From: JBGOUV01 sp041477815
GTDB lineage: Bacteria; Acidobacteriota; Terriglobia; Bryobacterales; JACQDG01
Reading direction: 5' to 3'
NCBI GenBank assembly: GCA_041477815.1
Contig: JBGOUV010000084.1
Span: 1-19,367, forward strand
DNA: 19,367 nt
Both the position numbers and the translations under genes were made by a program. Below are positions 5,654 to 12,497 of this stretch, piece after piece. Under the pieces are notes generated by a model. It made no database searches. It saw nothing but the letters and a program-made list of their open reading frames with translations, and had not been told where the DNA came from. Each line of letters begins with the position of its first letter. The first letter of the stretch is position 1.

Positions 5654-8262
5654 TCGGCCAGACGATCGGCCATTACCGGATCGAGGCTCAGCTGGGGGAA
5701 GGGGGCATGGGGGTGGTGTACCGGGCCCGGGACCTGAGCCTGAACCGGCCGGTGGCGATCAAATTTCTCTCCGCGCAGGTGGCCGACGAGGAGCACCGGC
5801 GGCGATTCCAGCAGGAGGCGCAGGCGGCGTCGGCGTTGAACCATCCGCATATTGTGGCGGTGTACGAGGCGGGTACGTATGAGGGGCGGCAGTACCTGGT
5901 TACCGAGTACGTGGAGGGTACGACGCTGCGGGAGTGGGGAAAGACGGGACCCACGGCCCGGCAGACGGCGGAGATGCTGGCCGGGGTGGCCGATGCGCTG
6001 GCGTGCGCGCACGAGGCCGGGATCGTGCACCGGGATGTGAAACCGGAGAACATTCTGGTGGCGAAGAGCGGGTACGCGAAGCTGACCGATTTCGGGCTGG
6101 CCCGCGTGGGGGTCGGGGGCCGGGGGTCGGGGACCGGGGAGGCGGATTTGACGCGGACGGCGGCGATTCTGGGGACCGTGCCGTATATGTCGCCCGAGCA
6201 GATAGGGGGGCGGGGGGCGGATGGGCGGTCGGACATCTTCTCGCTGGGGGTGGTGCTGTACGAGGTGCTGGCGGGGGAGCGGCCCTTTACGGGCAAGTCC
6301 GACGTGGACGTGCTGCATGCCATCCTGCACAGTCCGGCGCCGTCTTTGGGGGAGCGGCGGGCGGACTTACCGGCGGAATTGCGCATGGTGGTGGAGAAAT
6401 CGCTGGAGAAGGAGCCGGGGGAGAGGTATCAGTCCATGCGCGAGGTGGCGGTGGACTTGAAGCGGGTGCAGCGGGTGCAGACGGGGCGGACCGTGCCGAT
6501 AGTGGCTCCGGTCCGGCGACGGGGCTGGGCAGCGATAGCGGGCGTGGTCGTCGGGTTGGTGGCGGCGTTGGTAGCAGGGGCAGTGTGGCTCCGGCGGCCG
6601 GATTCGTTGCGGGGGAATCCGCTGGCCAATGCCCGGTTCAGCCGGCTGACCGACTTTGCGGGCGACGAACGGCATGCGGCCATCTCGCCCGACGGGAAGT
6701 TCGCGATTTTTGTCGCCGACCGTGACGGGCCGTTCGATATCTGGCTGAGCCAGGTGGGGACCGGCGAGTTCGTCAACCTCACCAAGGGGCAGGTTCCGGA
6801 CCTGGCGCACGAGCTGGTGCGTACCATGGGGTTCTCCGGCGACGGCGCCCAGATCTGGCTGCATATTCCTAACGCACAGCATGAGACCGACCTGGGGTTG
6901 ATGCCCACCATCGGAGGACCGCCCCGCCGGTTCCTGGAGAACACCGTACATGCCGCCTGGTCGCCGGATGGAACGAAACTCGTCTACCACGAAATGACCC
7001 CGGGCGACCCCATGTTCGTGGCCGATCGCAACGGCGGCAACCCCAGGCGGATTTTTGTCGACAAGCCTGGCATGCATGACCATTTTCTGACCTGGTCGCC
7101 GGACGGGCGCTGGATCTACTTTGTGCGGGGCCTGGTGAACCCGTCCGAGATGGACCTCTGGCGGATCCCGTCCACGGGCGGGGAGCCGGAGCGTCTGACC
7201 TCCTACAACAGGTGGATGGCCGACCCGGCCCTGGTGGACGACCGCACGCTGCTCTACGTGGCGGTCGCCGAAGACGGTTCCGGGCCCTGGCTGTACTGGA
7301 TGGATGTAGAGGAACGCCTCCCGCACCGGGCCAGCCTGGGAGTAGAGTATTACACATCTATAGCAGCCGGCGGGGTGGGAACCCGGAGGCTGGTGGCGAC
7401 GGTGACGAATCCCAGCGGGGGCCTCTGGACAGCGCCGCTTTCGCAGGGAGTGGCGGAGGAGTCGAGCGTGCAGCGCGTGCCGCTGCCGACCATGCGGGCG
7501 GCCAGTCCCCGCTTCGGACCTGATTTCTTCGTGTATCTGGCGACCCGGGAGGGGGCGGATCGGCTCTGGAAGTTCCAGACCGGCGTGGCCCGGGAGTTGT
7601 GGAATGCCGGGGAAGGAGGGCGTAATGGGATCCCGGCGTTGTCAGCCGACGGCCGGCAGATCTGCCTTACCGTTCGCCGCAAGGGCCGCGGGGTGCTCTA
7701 CCGCATGACCGCGGACGGCACGGGCGCCCGACCCTTGGCGGAGGGGCTGGATGTGCGGGGTTCGGTGTCCTGGTCGCCGGACGGGAAATGGGTCGTCGTG
7801 GCCGCCGACGAGGGTCAGGGCAGCCGCGTGTTCAAGGTCCCGGTGGAGGGCGGCGCGCCGGTTCGGCTGACGGAGGAATTGTCTTCGAGTCCGCTGTGGT
7901 CGCCGGACGGCAAGTGGATCGTCTACTCGGGTCCGCAGGTGGGGCAGCTGTTGCCGCTCCGCGGGGTTACGCCGGAGAAAGCTCCCGTCCCGTTGCCGTC
8001 GCTGCATGTCACTGCCGGAGGCGAGCGGTATCGCTTCCTGCCCGATGGGAAGGGACTGGTGGTGATGCTGGGACCGTTCCGGCAGGCGAACTTCTGGCTG
8101 CTGGATCCGGCGACGGGGAGCCGGCGGCAGTTGACCAATCTGAAACCGGGCTACGTGGCGCGGAGCTTCGACATCTCGCCGGACGGCAGGCAGATCTTGT
8201 TCGATCGGGTGCAGGAGCATTCGGACGTGGTGCTGATCGAGCTGCCGGAGCGGGGGAGGTAG
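5650..8262 (+). CDS. membrane Ser/Thr protein kinase with PD40/TolB-like propeller
   Basis: Hanks-type kinase of 870 residues. The kinase domain (about 9-270) has the glycine loop GEGGMGVV (16-23), VAIK with Lys38, the catalytic loop HRDVKPEN (127-134) and DFG (147-149), all intact. After a basic linker a single transmembrane helix spans about 293-314. The C-terminal part (about 325-870) would be periplasmic and carries repeated (W/I)SPDG blades of the PD40/WD40-like type, probably a beta-propeller that binds ligand or peptidoglycan-associated partners. The frame is open upstream to 5506, but ATG at 5650 is chosen because it starts the kinase fold (IGQTIGHYRIEAQLG) and forms an ATGA overlap with the sialidase stop. 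This architecture is common in Acidobacteriota. Substrates are unknown; co-transcription with the sialidase suggests envelope glycan sensing (inference). Confidence 0.93.
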   Translation: MIGQTIGHYRIEAQLGEGGMGVVYRARDLSLNRPVAIKFLSAQVADEEHRRRFQQEAQAASALNHPHIVAVYEAGTYEGRQYLVTEYVEGTTLREWGKTGPTARQTAEMLAGVADALACAHEAGIVHRDVKPENILVAKSGYAKLTDFGLARVGVGGRGSGTGEADLTRTAAILGTVPYMSPEQIGGRGADGRSDIFSLGVVLYEVLAGERPFTGKSDVDVLHAILHSPAPSLGERRADLPAELRMVVEKSLEKEPGERYQSMREVAVDLKRVQRVQTGRTVPIVAPVRRRGWAAIAGVVVGLVAALVAGAVWLRRPDSLRGNPLANARFSRLTDFAGDERHAAISPDGKFAIFVADRDGPFDIWLSQVGTGEFVNLTKGQVPDLAHELVRTMGFSGDGAQIWLHIPNAQHETDLGLMPTIGGPPRRFLENTVHAAWSPDGTKLVYHEMTPGDPMFVADRNGGNPRRIFVDKPGMHDHFLTWSPDGRWIYFVRGLVNPSEMDLWRIPSTGGEPERLTSYNRWMADPALVDDRTLLYVAVAEDGSGPWLYWMDVEERLPHRASLGVEYYTSIAAGGVGTRRLVATVTNPSGGLWTAPLSQGVAEESSVQRVPLPTMRAASPRFGPDFFVYLATREGADRLWKFQTGVARELWNAGEGGRNGIPALSADGRQICLTVRRKGRGVLYRMTADGTGARPLAEGLDVRGSVSWSPDGKWVVVAADEGQGSRVFKVPVEGGAPVRLTEELSSSPLWSPDGKWIVYSGPQVGQLLPLRGVTPEKAPVPLPSLHVTAGGERYRFLPDGKGLVVMLGPFRQANFWLLDPATGSRRQLTNLKPGYVARSFDISPDGRQILFDRVQEHSDVVLIELPERGR

Positions 8263-8282
8263 GACGGAACCCACCACACAGT

Positions 8283-8317
8283 AGGTAGCGGGTCAGTTAG
8301 AAACTGGTCCACTACCT
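8283..8317. repeat. imperfect hairpin upstream of CHAT gene
   Basis: Arms 8283-8298 and 8302-8317 pair over 16 positions with a three-base loop: 13 are Watson-Crick, two are G-T wobbles and one is C-A. The arm edges are AGGTAG/CTACCT outside and CAGTT/AACTG inside. GTTAGAA (8296-8302) spans the loop. It sits between the kinase stop and the next ribosome site, with no U-tract after it. It could be a terminator-like stem, an operator, or part of a recombination site. Confidence 0.6.
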
Positions 8318-8327
8318 GGAGTAACAT

Positions 8328-8335
8328 AGGGAGGG
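8328..8335 (+). promoter_or_regulatory. Shine-Dalgarno of CHAT gene
   Basis: AGGGAGGG lies six bases before GTG at 8342 and decides this start. The next in-frame alternatives have no comparable site. No convincing -35/-10 pair was found for this gene. Confidence 0.7.
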
Positions 8336-8341
8336 TTTGCG

Positions 8342-10042
8342 GTGAGTACAAACGGCACTCCTCGGCTGGATGACCTCTATAAGATGGTGGCCCACATCTA
8401 TAGCCACCAAAGCGCCCAACGCTCTGCGGCCACCACGCTTGCCCACTTTGTCGAGGTATGCGGGATGCTCACCATCCATGCTCAGCCGAAGAAACGAGAA
8501 GACTACACTGTCATCGATGCGCTGTGTAAGGCTCTGGGATGGTACTTTCCTCTTCTCGCGAAGCTCCGAGTCCGAAGCGTAGAGGAGTTGGTTTTTCGCA
8601 AGTTTCCTCATGTATGCCCCTACTGCCGTCTAGCCCCACATGACGACACCCTATGCAAGCGAGTGAGGGGGGCCGCGCGCACCGTCGACCATCAAGCGCT
8701 CCGTCAGCATTACGAGGCTAATCGGCATCTTCGCCCGACGGGCCTGAGCGCCTGGCAGAAGATGTTCCAGAAAATCTATCCGCGTGATATCGACGATCGC
8801 GGTCGCAGCGTGATCGGTCTATTCGAAGAGCTCGGTGAGCTCGCCGAAGCAGTGCGCGTCTTCGAGCAGCACCCCAAATACTTCGTGGGTGAGGCTGCCG
8901 ACACATTCTCATATCTCATGGGAATAGCCAATGAGATATCGGTCCGAATGGCCCAAGACGACCAGCCCTTTTGCCTAGACGACGAATTCCTTAGGCGATA
9001 TCCCGGTCTCTGCCCGCAATGCGGGTCCCAAATCTGCATTTGTCCACCAGTACCGGAGGCTACGGTTGGCCGAATGGCCAAGGAGCTTGCAATCAGCAAT
9101 ATGGAAGAGCTGTTCAACCGTGACCCCGATACCTTTGATGCAGAGGGGAAGGAGGCGGCTGGCGCCGTTCTGGCGCGGGTTGGTGGATACCAAGGGCTTG
9201 CGGAACGCTTTCCCTTTGACCGGGGCGACGTGAATCGAGCCCTCATGTTGCTGTGCCTTCGGCTCGGAAACCTTTTTCAACGCGACAGGCCGGATCTTAC
9301 CCAACGCTTCCAGAGCGCAGCCATCCGGATAGGTGCCTCCGCAGCCGTTCCCGGAAGTCGAAGGCAGAGTCTTGAGGTGAGCGAGGTTCTAGAGTCAATT
9401 AGGACCGCATGGCGCGAACTCAATGCCGATGCCAAACGGGATCTTGAAGAGGGCAAGAGGGGCCTAGTGGCCGAGCTCGGGCTAATGGTGGGCAAGGTGC
9501 GCGTGCTGTTCGTCTCGTGCAGTCCGTCGGATGCTGTGCCGCTGCGAGTGGGGAGCGAATTGCGGGCAATAAAAGAAGCTGTACGGCTGGCGAACAGGGA
9601 GGAGGATGTGGATGTCAACTCGCTAACGGCGGCGACCACGGACGATCTTCGCCGAGCTCTCCTCAATAGTGAGTACGAGATTGTCCACTTTTCGGGACAC
9701 GCTGACGGTGACGTATTGGTCTTCGAAGACGCAGGCGGACGATCCATCAGCACGCCGCTCGAAAGCCTTGCGGAGTTGATTGCGCGCTACCCCACGATTC
9801 GCTGCGTGCTCTTAAACTCGTGCGAGTCTCTCGCTAACCTGACGGTGCCCATGGCGCCGTACACAATAGGGATGGAATGCTCTATAACGGACGAGGCCGC
9901 GATCGAGTTCGCGCGTGGCTTTTATGATGCGGTTTCGGCTGGGCGGACGATCGAGTTTGCAGCTCAGGAAGGGAAAACGGCGGCAGCGATGAAGGGTCTG
10001 GGTTCTCCGCCGATCAAGATTCTCAAGCGACAAGAGCAGTAG
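8342..10042 (+). CDS. two MazG-like/Cys-knuckle modules fused to CHAT caspase-like protease
   Basis: A 566-residue protein with no name I recognise. Module 1 (about 9-106) is helical and ends with CPYC (92-95) plus Cys105. Module 2 (about 135-236) has the all-alpha NTP pyrophosphohydrolase signature EELGE (162-166) and EAAD (184-187), correctly spaced, and ends in CPQC (224-227) and CIC (232-234), probably a zinc knuckle. Residues 237-385 are mostly helical and unassigned. From about 386 a CHAT domain begins (VRVLFVSCSPSD), with HFSGHA (catalytic His453) and LLNSCES (catalytic Cys494), followed by the usual ITDEAAIEFARGFYDA helix. The dyad is intact. Predicted role: cytoplasmic protease switched by nucleotide binding or hydrolysis, plausibly defence or cell suicide (inference). 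There is no obvious partner or substrate gene next door. Base composition is less GC-rich than the neighbours. Confidence 0.8.
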   Translation: MSTNGTPRLDDLYKMVAHIYSHQSAQRSAATTLAHFVEVCGMLTIHAQPKKREDYTVIDALCKALGWYFPLLAKLRVRSVEELVFRKFPHVCPYCRLAPHDDTLCKRVRGAARTVDHQALRQHYEANRHLRPTGLSAWQKMFQKIYPRDIDDRGRSVIGLFEELGELAEAVRVFEQHPKYFVGEAADTFSYLMGIANEISVRMAQDDQPFCLDDEFLRRYPGLCPQCGSQICICPPVPEATVGRMAKELAISNMEELFNRDPDTFDAEGKEAAGAVLARVGGYQGLAERFPFDRGDVNRALMLLCLRLGNLFQRDRPDLTQRFQSAAIRIGASAAVPGSRRQSLEVSEVLESIRTAWRELNADAKRDLEEGKRGLVAELGLMVGKVRVLFVSCSPSDAVPLRVGSELRAIKEAVRLANREEDVDVNSLTAATTDDLRRALLNSEYEIVHFSGHADGDVLVFEDAGGRSISTPLESLAELIARYPTIRCVLLNSCESLANLTVPMAPYTIGMECSITDEAAIEFARGFYDAVSAGRTIEFAAQEGKTAAAMKGLGSPPIKILKRQEQ

Positions 10043-10154
10043 CTATAGCTAGTCAAATCATCACTCGTGCAGGGTTGCCGCAGCCCGACAAAGAGCTAGG
10101 GCGGTCCGGCAGTTTGCCGCTGATGGGCCGCGAGAGGAGAACACGGGCGTGGCA

Positions 10155-10218
10155 GCCTAACGACCGGTTGCAGCCGACCCGCAAAAAACGCGGCAGGCTG
10201 AATCGGGAGTCGTTAGAA
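10155..10218 (+). other. attC-like integron cassette recombination site
   Basis: A 64-base imperfect palindrome with attC layout. The R'' box is GCCTAAC (10155-10161, fits RYYYAAC) and the R' box is GTTAGAA (10212-10218, fits GTTRRR but ends in A instead of Y). Outer stem CTAACGAC (10157-10164) pairs exactly with GTCGTTAG (10209-10216). Inner stem 10165-10175 pairs with 10196-10205 with a single unpaired G at 10170, like the extrahelical bases of real attC sites, plus one G-T wobble. A variable tip has stem CCGC/GCGG around an A-rich loop. It lies about 110 bases after the CHAT gene in the orientation expected for a cassette. No integrase gene is in the window. Confidence 0.55.
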
Positions 10219-10261
10219 GTCTCTGCTTCAGTGGAGTGGACCCAGAAGAACCTCCGCGCGC

Positions 10262-10267
10262 TAAAAT
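10262..10267 (+). promoter_or_regulatory. possible -10 box of the toxin-antitoxin operon
   Basis: TAAAAT (5 of 6 to consensus) sits about 38 bases before the antitoxin ATG. The best -35-like hexamer upstream, TGGACC, is at a poor 19-base distance, so confidence is low. Confidence 0.3.
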
Positions 10268-10304
10268 GGACTGGAGAGAACGGACCGGGAGGGAGGGGAG
10301 GACC

Positions 10305-10535
10305 ATGGGGGTTCCCAAACGTGACCTAGCGACGGAAGCGCTCAAGCTGCCGGCCGACGACAGAGCGGATCTGGCGCATCGCCTCATCGAGAGTCTGGAA
10401 GGCCAGGTGGAAGGTGACTGCGAACCGGCGTGGATCGAGGAAGCGGAGCGGCGCTATGCCGAATACCAGAAGGGCCTCATCACCACTCGCGACGCTGACG
10501 CTGTTTTTCGGGAGGCGAGACGCCGTCTCGAATGA
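10305..10535 (+). CDS. addiction-module antitoxin, unstable-antitoxin family (PF09720-like)
   Basis: A 76-residue acidic, helical protein of the 'putative addiction module component' family, which is paired with RelE/ParE toxins. Family features seen: an opening segment of the type ALKLPADDRADLAHRLIESL, a central Trp in EPAWIEEAERR, and a charged C-terminal helix ending FREARRRLE. The frame extends upstream to 10236, but ATG at 10305 is chosen because it gives the family's usual length and follows a GGGAGGGGAGGA ribosome site. Its stop overlaps the toxin start as ATGA, the usual coupled arrangement. It would normally neutralise the toxin by binding it; here the toxin frame is broken, so it may be orphaned. 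Confidence 0.85.
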   Translation: MGVPKRDLATEALKLPADDRADLAHRLIESLEGQVEGDCEPAWIEEAERRYAEYQKGLITTRDADAVFREARRRLE

Positions 10536-10839
10536 GCGACCGCAGATTCCTCCTCCCGGCCGAGCAGGAGATGTACGAGGCGGCTGGCTTCTACGAGGAC
10601 CGGAGTCCAGGACTGTGGCGCGACTTTCTCGCCGAAGTGGAACGCACCATTGAGTCCATCGTGAATGTCCCACATGCGGGCCCAAGGATTTCAGGAAATA
10701 TCCGAAGGCGCATCCTTCGCCGGTTTCCGTTTGGCGTTCTTTACGCCTAGAACCAACCCAAATCGTTATTGTCGCGGTGATGCATCTTCGACGCGAGCCT
10801 GGATATTGGCAGGGCCGCATTGGAACGGATTTCCGATGA
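10532..10839 (+). pseudogene. RelE/ParE-family toxin, frameshifted
   Basis: The first 72 codons (10532-10747, stop TAG at 10748-10750) match the N-terminal three quarters of a RelE/ParE toxin: AEQEMYEAAGFYEDRSPGLW, then RRFPFGVLYA. The expected last strand and tail continue in another frame from 10750: QIVIVAVMHLRREPGYW, ending at TGA 10837-10839. One missing base near 10745-10750 restores a single frame of about 102 residues, the normal family length; for example, an extra G would turn GCC-TAG-AA into GCC-GTA-GAA. The lost part holds conserved C-terminal residues, so the truncated product is probably inactive. Alternatives are a sequencing error or, less likely, programmed frameshifting. Confidence 0.85.
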
Positions 10840-10876
10840 AGCCGGTGCGGATAGCGGGCCGCGCCTTATAGCATTC

Positions 10877-12448
10877 CTACACCCACTGGATACCGTCGGC
10901 GGTGTCGCCATCGTTGCGGGGGTCCACCAGCAGGGCGCTCAACTGGGGCTCGCTTTCGAGGGGCTGCACCTTGAACACCAGCAGATTCTCTCCCGGCCGG
11001 AGCTCGACGGGTTTCTGGAACTGCCCGATGCGGTAGCGGGTCGCGTTCTCCTCCTGCATCACCGTCTCGCCGTTGAGCATCGCTGTGACGCGACCCTTCA
11101 CGCCGAGCCAGAGGAAGGCCTTCTGGTGGCCGTCGGCCCGGACTCTCGCCGCCGCCGCCTTCCAGTGGGGCAGTTTCAGGGTGTCGGTGGGGATAGTCAT
11201 GCTCGTCCAGGTGGCGAGCGGCGCGGAGGGGTCCTCGGTGACCAGCCACTCGCGGTTGCAGCGGCCGAACCAGCCCTTGGGCTTGCCCCAGGGGCGGCGC
11301 AGGCGGTCGGCCTCGTCGCCGGTGACCTCGATGCGGCCCAAGTCCAGGGTCCCCAGGCCGCGCTGCTCGGTCATGTGGAGGAATTCCATGTCCCAGGGGT
11401 TGAATCCCATGAGGCGGGAGACTACGGCATCGGTGGCTACGGTATCTTCGCCGGCCAGGACCAGGTTGCTGCGGAGGGTCTGATCGGAGCGGCCGATGTT
11501 GTGCTCCTGGTACTGCAAGCCCCGGATTCCGTCCACGACGTTGTAGTCGGGCGGGTGGAAGGCGGCGAGGTCGGCGATGAAGGGGTCGATGCGTCCCTCC
11601 ACCGCGTGCTGGGCGTGGAGATTCACGTTCCAGAACTTGCCAGGGACGGCGTAAGCCTCGCGCGGGGCCGTGCCCACGTAGCTCTTGAAGCAGGCCGTGA
11701 TGCCGCAGTCGAGGTGGATCTTCATTACCGGCACGGTGATCAGGAAGTCGCAGTTGCGGATGGTGTTGGTGACGAAGTAATCGGGCCGCAGGCTGAAGGC
11801 CTTGACCCCGCGGGCGGTGCGGGGCGTCTCGACGCGCAGGAACTTGCCGCCGGCGTCCCGCACCGCGTCATAGGCCAGGTCGACGTAATCGAACTTCTTG
11901 TCGGGGAACGCCGCGCCGAACTCCTGGAGCAGGCGGGCCAGGCTGCCGCCCGTGCCGGGGAACTCCTCGGGGCCCCAGTCGAAGCTGAGGGCGTCGACGC
12001 GGCTGCCGTTTTGGGAGACCACGTTGTCGGTGGCCGGGTCCCAAAGGCTGCGGTAGCTGCCGCCTTCGGCTACGGTGATCCGAGCGGCGCGCGACCGGCG
12101 GGCTACGTACTCGACTACGGCGCGCGTCACCCGCAGGTCGGTCACATCACCCGAGCGGTAGCTCGGTTGGGGGCGTAAAAAGACGATGTTGGGTTTGATC
12201 ACCACCCAGCTTCCCGGCCGGATCTTGGCTTCCAGGCTTCCGGCGCGCGGCCGGCCGTACTCGATGGCCTGCCACACCATGTCGCGGACGCGCTCGTAGT
12301 TCAGGGCGTCCTCAGGCGAAGAGGGACGCTGCAGCCTTGTGTGAGAAGAAGTTACCAGCCCGACACGGCTCTTCTCCGGAGCTGCAGCCAGGGCCGCCGC
12401 CGAGGTGGCCAGCAGAAATTCCCGACGATTCAGACCCAACATAGTCAT
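10877..12448 (-). CDS. Tat-exported DUF362 protein with C-terminal beta domain
   Basis: 523 residues. The N-terminus has a clear twin-arginine signal, LNRREFLLATSAAALAAAP (RR at 8-9), so it is probably folded and cofactor-loaded before export. A DUF362 domain covers roughly 25-400: VVIKPNIVF, RVTRAVVEYVA, ITVAEGG, KSYVGTAPREAY, HPPDYNVVDGIRG, NLVLAGEDTVATDAV. No ferredoxin-type CxxCxxC cluster is visible. Residues from about 410 look like a beta-sandwich (GENLLVFKV). Biochemical function is not known. The frame opens back to 12598, but the start at 12448 (MTMLGLNRREF) is set by AGGAAGGAG (12458-12466) nine bases upstream and by the signal peptide; ATG at 12442 is the alternative. It diverges from a smaller DUF362 paralogue. 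Confidence 0.85.
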   Translation of the reverse strand: MTMLGLNRREFLLATSAAALAAAPEKSRVGLVTSSHTRLQRPSSPEDALNYERVRDMVWQAIEYGRPRAGSLEAKIRPGSWVVIKPNIVFLRPQPSYRSGDVTDLRVTRAVVEYVARRSRAARITVAEGGSYRSLWDPATDNVVSQNGSRVDALSFDWGPEEFPGTGGSLARLLQEFGAAFPDKKFDYVDLAYDAVRDAGGKFLRVETPRTARGVKAFSLRPDYFVTNTIRNCDFLITVPVMKIHLDCGITACFKSYVGTAPREAYAVPGKFWNVNLHAQHAVEGRIDPFIADLAAFHPPDYNVVDGIRGLQYQEHNIGRSDQTLRSNLVLAGEDTVATDAVVSRLMGFNPWDMEFLHMTEQRGLGTLDLGRIEVTGDEADRLRRPWGKPKGWFGRCNREWLVTEDPSAPLATWTSMTIPTDTLKLPHWKAAAARVRADGHQKAFLWLGVKGRVTAMLNGETVMQEENATRYRIGQFQKPVELRPGENLLVFKVQPLESEPQLSALLVDPRNDGDTADGIQWV

Positions 12449-12497
12449 AATGACGGACTCCTTCCTTTTGGCCGGGGAGTTGCAATCCATCAGCCAT

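Noticed and set aside
10040..10051. 12-bp palindrome TAGCTATAGCTA at the CHAT stop codon
   Set aside because: Perfect, but too short and without a loop or T-run; probably chance, though a small operator cannot be excluded.
8263..10876. Integron integrase or transposase gene
   Set aside because: Looked for to support the cassette idea; none of the frames here encodes a tyrosine recombinase or a transposase.
10820..12178. 452-codon plus-strand open frame
   Set aside because: Antisense to the DUF362 gene, which has a Tat signal and ribosome site.
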